From the NCBI RefSeq assembly GCF_963678635.1, contig NC_087070.1:11566539-11630538 (forward strand): a stretch of DNA of 64,000 bases, written 5' to 3'. The notes beneath the pieces were generated by a model that made no database searches, was not told where the DNA came from, and saw only the letters and a program-made list of their open reading frames with translations. The position numbers and the translations under genes were made by a program. Of the stretch, positions 61,318 through 64,000 are shown piece after piece. Source of the stretch: Symsagittifera roscoffensis (taxonomy: Eukaryota > Xenacoelomorpha > Acoela > Convolutidae). How positions within the stretch are numbered: position 1 is the stretch's first letter; the number at the start of each line of letters is the position of its first letter.

Positions 61318-64000
61318 CGATTGTCTATCATCAGTTATGTATAAATCAAGAAAAGCTACTTTTATTGAAAAAAGAAATGATAAAAATAGATGTTTCAAAT
61401 TATCTGCCCGGTTTGAGCTCGGCCCGCAAAATGTCAGCCAGCAAAAATGAGCTCCGAAACTGAGTAAAAGCATTGATTGGTATTGATGAACAGACTATAA
61501 CAAAATTCATTTAAATGCTGATTTAGAACTTTTTCAGCGCTGTTATGCAACAAAATTAACAACATAAAGGCGAAAAAAAAATTGTGAGTCTGCAATGCAT
61601 TTACGCTGTCAAAGGCTCAAAACAATTAATTCGGTGTTGACCCGGCTCTGTGATTCCAAAAAAGAGGAAATTAATCAGTTAATTTTTTCCGTAGCTTCTT
61701 AAAAAATCGTTGAGGGGTTTGAATATGCAATTTCAAGTGTTAACCCGGGTTGACCTCCATACACCGAAAATGGTTATCATACAATTCCATACATCAAGTG
61801 TATGGAAAAATGCTTGTCAAACAATTTTCATACAATTTCTAAAAATGGTTGAAAACTGGTATAAACTTATTTCTGTGGATGTTTGATTCTTATAAAACAG
61901 TCTGGTGATAAAAAACTGAGGTTCGCGTTTTTTGAAAAATGCTTATCATACAATTCCCATATATGGGAATTGTATGACTGGCATTTTTTTGATGGCGACA
62001 CAAAAAATTTTCAAGTAATTGAAAAAGTTTTTTTGTTTTTTTTTCAACCGCAAATCGAATTTCGTACGCAAACAAACATTTTTCGAAATTTTTTTTTGCA
62101 TGCAAAATTTAATAATTAATGTGCATAACGTAGTCCTGGATACGATAAAATTGTCTTTTATTTTGTTTTCTTTAAAATTTTTTTTTCAAAAACGCTGAAA
62201 ATTCCTATTTCTTTTGTATGGGGTGTTAATGTAAGCTTTGATCAATGTCTGATAACTTAAAAAAATCTAAAATTTAAAATAACCATCATTAAGAAATTTT
62301 GCCAAAAAATAAAAGTTCGTTACTTTTGTTATATCAATTGTGAAAAACATCCAAATTCAGGTCGTTTGCTATGCATTGTAAATGCACGACCGTCCTACCT
62401 ATGGTGTTTTGAGTAACCAAGGTCTTTGTCACTTGTGTTTGGTTGCAAACACAACCGAAAATTTTTCAGAAACTAATTTTAGAAAGAAAAAAAAATTTTG
62501 GTTCGTGGAAAAACACCTATCATACGATTTTCATATATGGAAAAATGTTTATCTTAGAGATTTCATACAATGTTCTGTACGTATGGCATTGTATGGAATT
62601 GTATGACAAGAAATTTTTCAGAAAAGGAAATTGTATGATTAGAAGTTTTGGTCAACCCGGGAAACTTTCGCTCTGGTCGAACAGCATCTCGGCGTATCAT
62701 ATGAAAACAAAAATTATTAAAATACTTTAACTTTTTTTCAAAAAGATTTTTCTCGAAATTTTAGCTCCCAGAGCGAATTGATCCATCAAATACTTCTGAG
62801 TTAATGCTGATACTTTTCTGAAACATCGCTGTTTTATCTTTGATAAATTGCTGATAAATTTTTAATTGCTTGGTGTGATTCTTTGGGTACCGCGACACAT
62901 CGCAACAAAAGACAAATCGCAAAAAGAAAATACGTAAAAGATTTGGAACAAATTTGATTTTTTAAAAATCGAAATGTGAAACAAAAAAGCGGTAAATTAT
63001 TAAAGCTTTTGAGGCGTCAAAAATTCTTTGAAATAAAGAGTTCTTACGAATCAAAACTACATGAAAAAGATTCAAGCTGCAAAAGTAGATCATTGTTTTG
63101 ATATTGTTAATGGATTTCTGATATCTTTGTTGCGATCCAAGAAAAGCTATGTATAAATCCAGAAAAACTACTTTTATTGAAAAAAGAATTGATAGAAATA
63201 GATGTTTCAAATTATCTGCCGGTTTGAGCTCGGCCCGCAAAATATCAGCCCGCAAAAATGAGCGCCGAACTGAGTAAAAGCATTGATTGGTATTGATGAA
63301 CAGACTATAACAAAATTCATTTAAATGCTGATTTAGAACTTTTTCAGCGCTGTTATGCAACAAAATTAACAACACATAGGCGAAAAAAAAATTTGTGAGT
63401 CTGCACTGCATTTACGCTGTCAAACGCTCAAAACAACTAATTCGGTGTTGATCCGGCTCTGTGATTCCAAAAATTGAGGAAATTAATCAGTTAAATTTTT
63501 CTGTAGCTTCTTAAAAAATCTTTGAGTAGTTTGAATATCCAATTTCAAGTGTTATACTTTCGCTCTGGTCGAACTGCATCTCGGCGTATCATATGAAAAC
63601 GAAAATTATTAAAATACTTTAACTTTTTTTCAAAAAGATTTTTCTCGAAAATTTAGCTCCCAGAGCGAATTGATCCATCAAATACTTCTGAGTTAATGCT
63701 GATACTTTTCTGAAACATCTTTGATAAATTGCTGCTAACTTTTTAATTGCTTGGTGTGATTCTTTGGGTACCGCGACACATCGCAACAAAAAAAACTCGC
63801 AAAAAGAAAACACGTAAAAATTTTGGAACAAAATTAAATTTTTTAAAATCGAAATGTGAAACAAAATAGCGGTAATTATTAAAGCTTTTGAGGCGTCAAA
63901 AATTCTTTGAAATAAAGAGTTCTTACGAATCTAAACTACATCAAAGAGCTTCCAGCTGCAAAACTAGATCATTGTTTTGATATTGTTCATGGATTTCTGA
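61318..64000. repeat. Tandem repeat of about 890 bp, two units, open to the right
   Basis: Module A (61318-61743 and 63127-63556, landmark TATGTATAAATC...GATAGAAATAGATG) is followed by module B (62665-63126 and 63557-64000, landmark CTTTCGCTCTGGTCGAAC). In the second unit A and B are contiguous, and in the first they are separated by an insertion. The window ends inside the second B, which matches the first to its last base, so the array probably continues. Open frames in it are short and unlike each other. Confidence 0.88.
61744..62661. mobile_element. 918-bp inverted-repeat element in tandem array
   Basis: Ends CCCGGGTTGACC and GGTCAACCCGGG. It interrupts the first A/B junction, while the second unit shows the empty junction GTGTTATACTTTCGC. 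Subterminal palindromes based on CATACAATTCCATA occur on both sides (for example CCCATATATGGG near 61957). No transposase frame, so it is non-autonomous. Its ends match the 60-bp MITE at 47050-47109. The target duplication is unclear. Confidence 0.75.

Overview
This window is nuclear DNA of an animal, almost certainly an invertebrate. Three things show this: an AT-rich background with spliceosomal GT-AG introns, a multi-exon solute-carrier gene, and a heavy load of metazoan mobile elements (Ty3/gypsy and BEL/Pao retrotransposons, a Helitron, several MITE families, tRNA-derived repeats). There is no operon structure. Long G and C runs inside MITEs and tRNA-derived repeats would fit a tunicate or another marine invertebrate, but that placement is a guess.

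The one host gene recognised is a sugar-phosphate exchanger of the SLC37 family (major facilitator superfamily) on the + strand. Fourteen exons between 22224 and 47246 join in one consistent reading frame of 505 codons including the stop. The exon carrying the start codon was not found. Two Ty3/gypsy elements sit in its introns in gene orientation: 22675-28773 (LTRs apparently identical) and 31342-37771 (LTRs slightly diverged). hAT-like MITEs and a foldback element sit in later introns.

Region by region: 1-7500 is noncoding, with a MITE, a local 560-bp duplication, part of a foldback element, a TATG microsatellite and a cluster of tRNA-like sequences. 7500-16340 (- strand) is a decayed Helitron with a Rep HUH/tyrosine protein, a PIF1 helicase, a C-terminal GIY-YIG-like domain, a 73-bp alternating minisatellite and a separate OB/RPA-like ORF. 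16340-22220 is mostly empty AT-rich DNA with local repeats. 22224-47246 is the SLC37 gene. 45600-54270 is an expanded segmental duplication in which the last SLC37 exon, with its splice acceptor, occurs four times between blocks of GCGCGAC minisatellite; these blocks lie inside a transposon with CCCGGGT inverted termini. 54277-61240 is a decayed BEL/Pao retrotransposon on the - strand whose LTRs carry a tRNA-like sequence. 61318-64000 is a tandem repeat of about 890 bp whose first unit is split by a 918-bp inverted-repeat element.

The two most unusual systems are the Helitron with a GIY-YIG-like module and OB-fold-like partner, and the transposon-borne satellite that has multiplied the terminal exon of a transporter gene.
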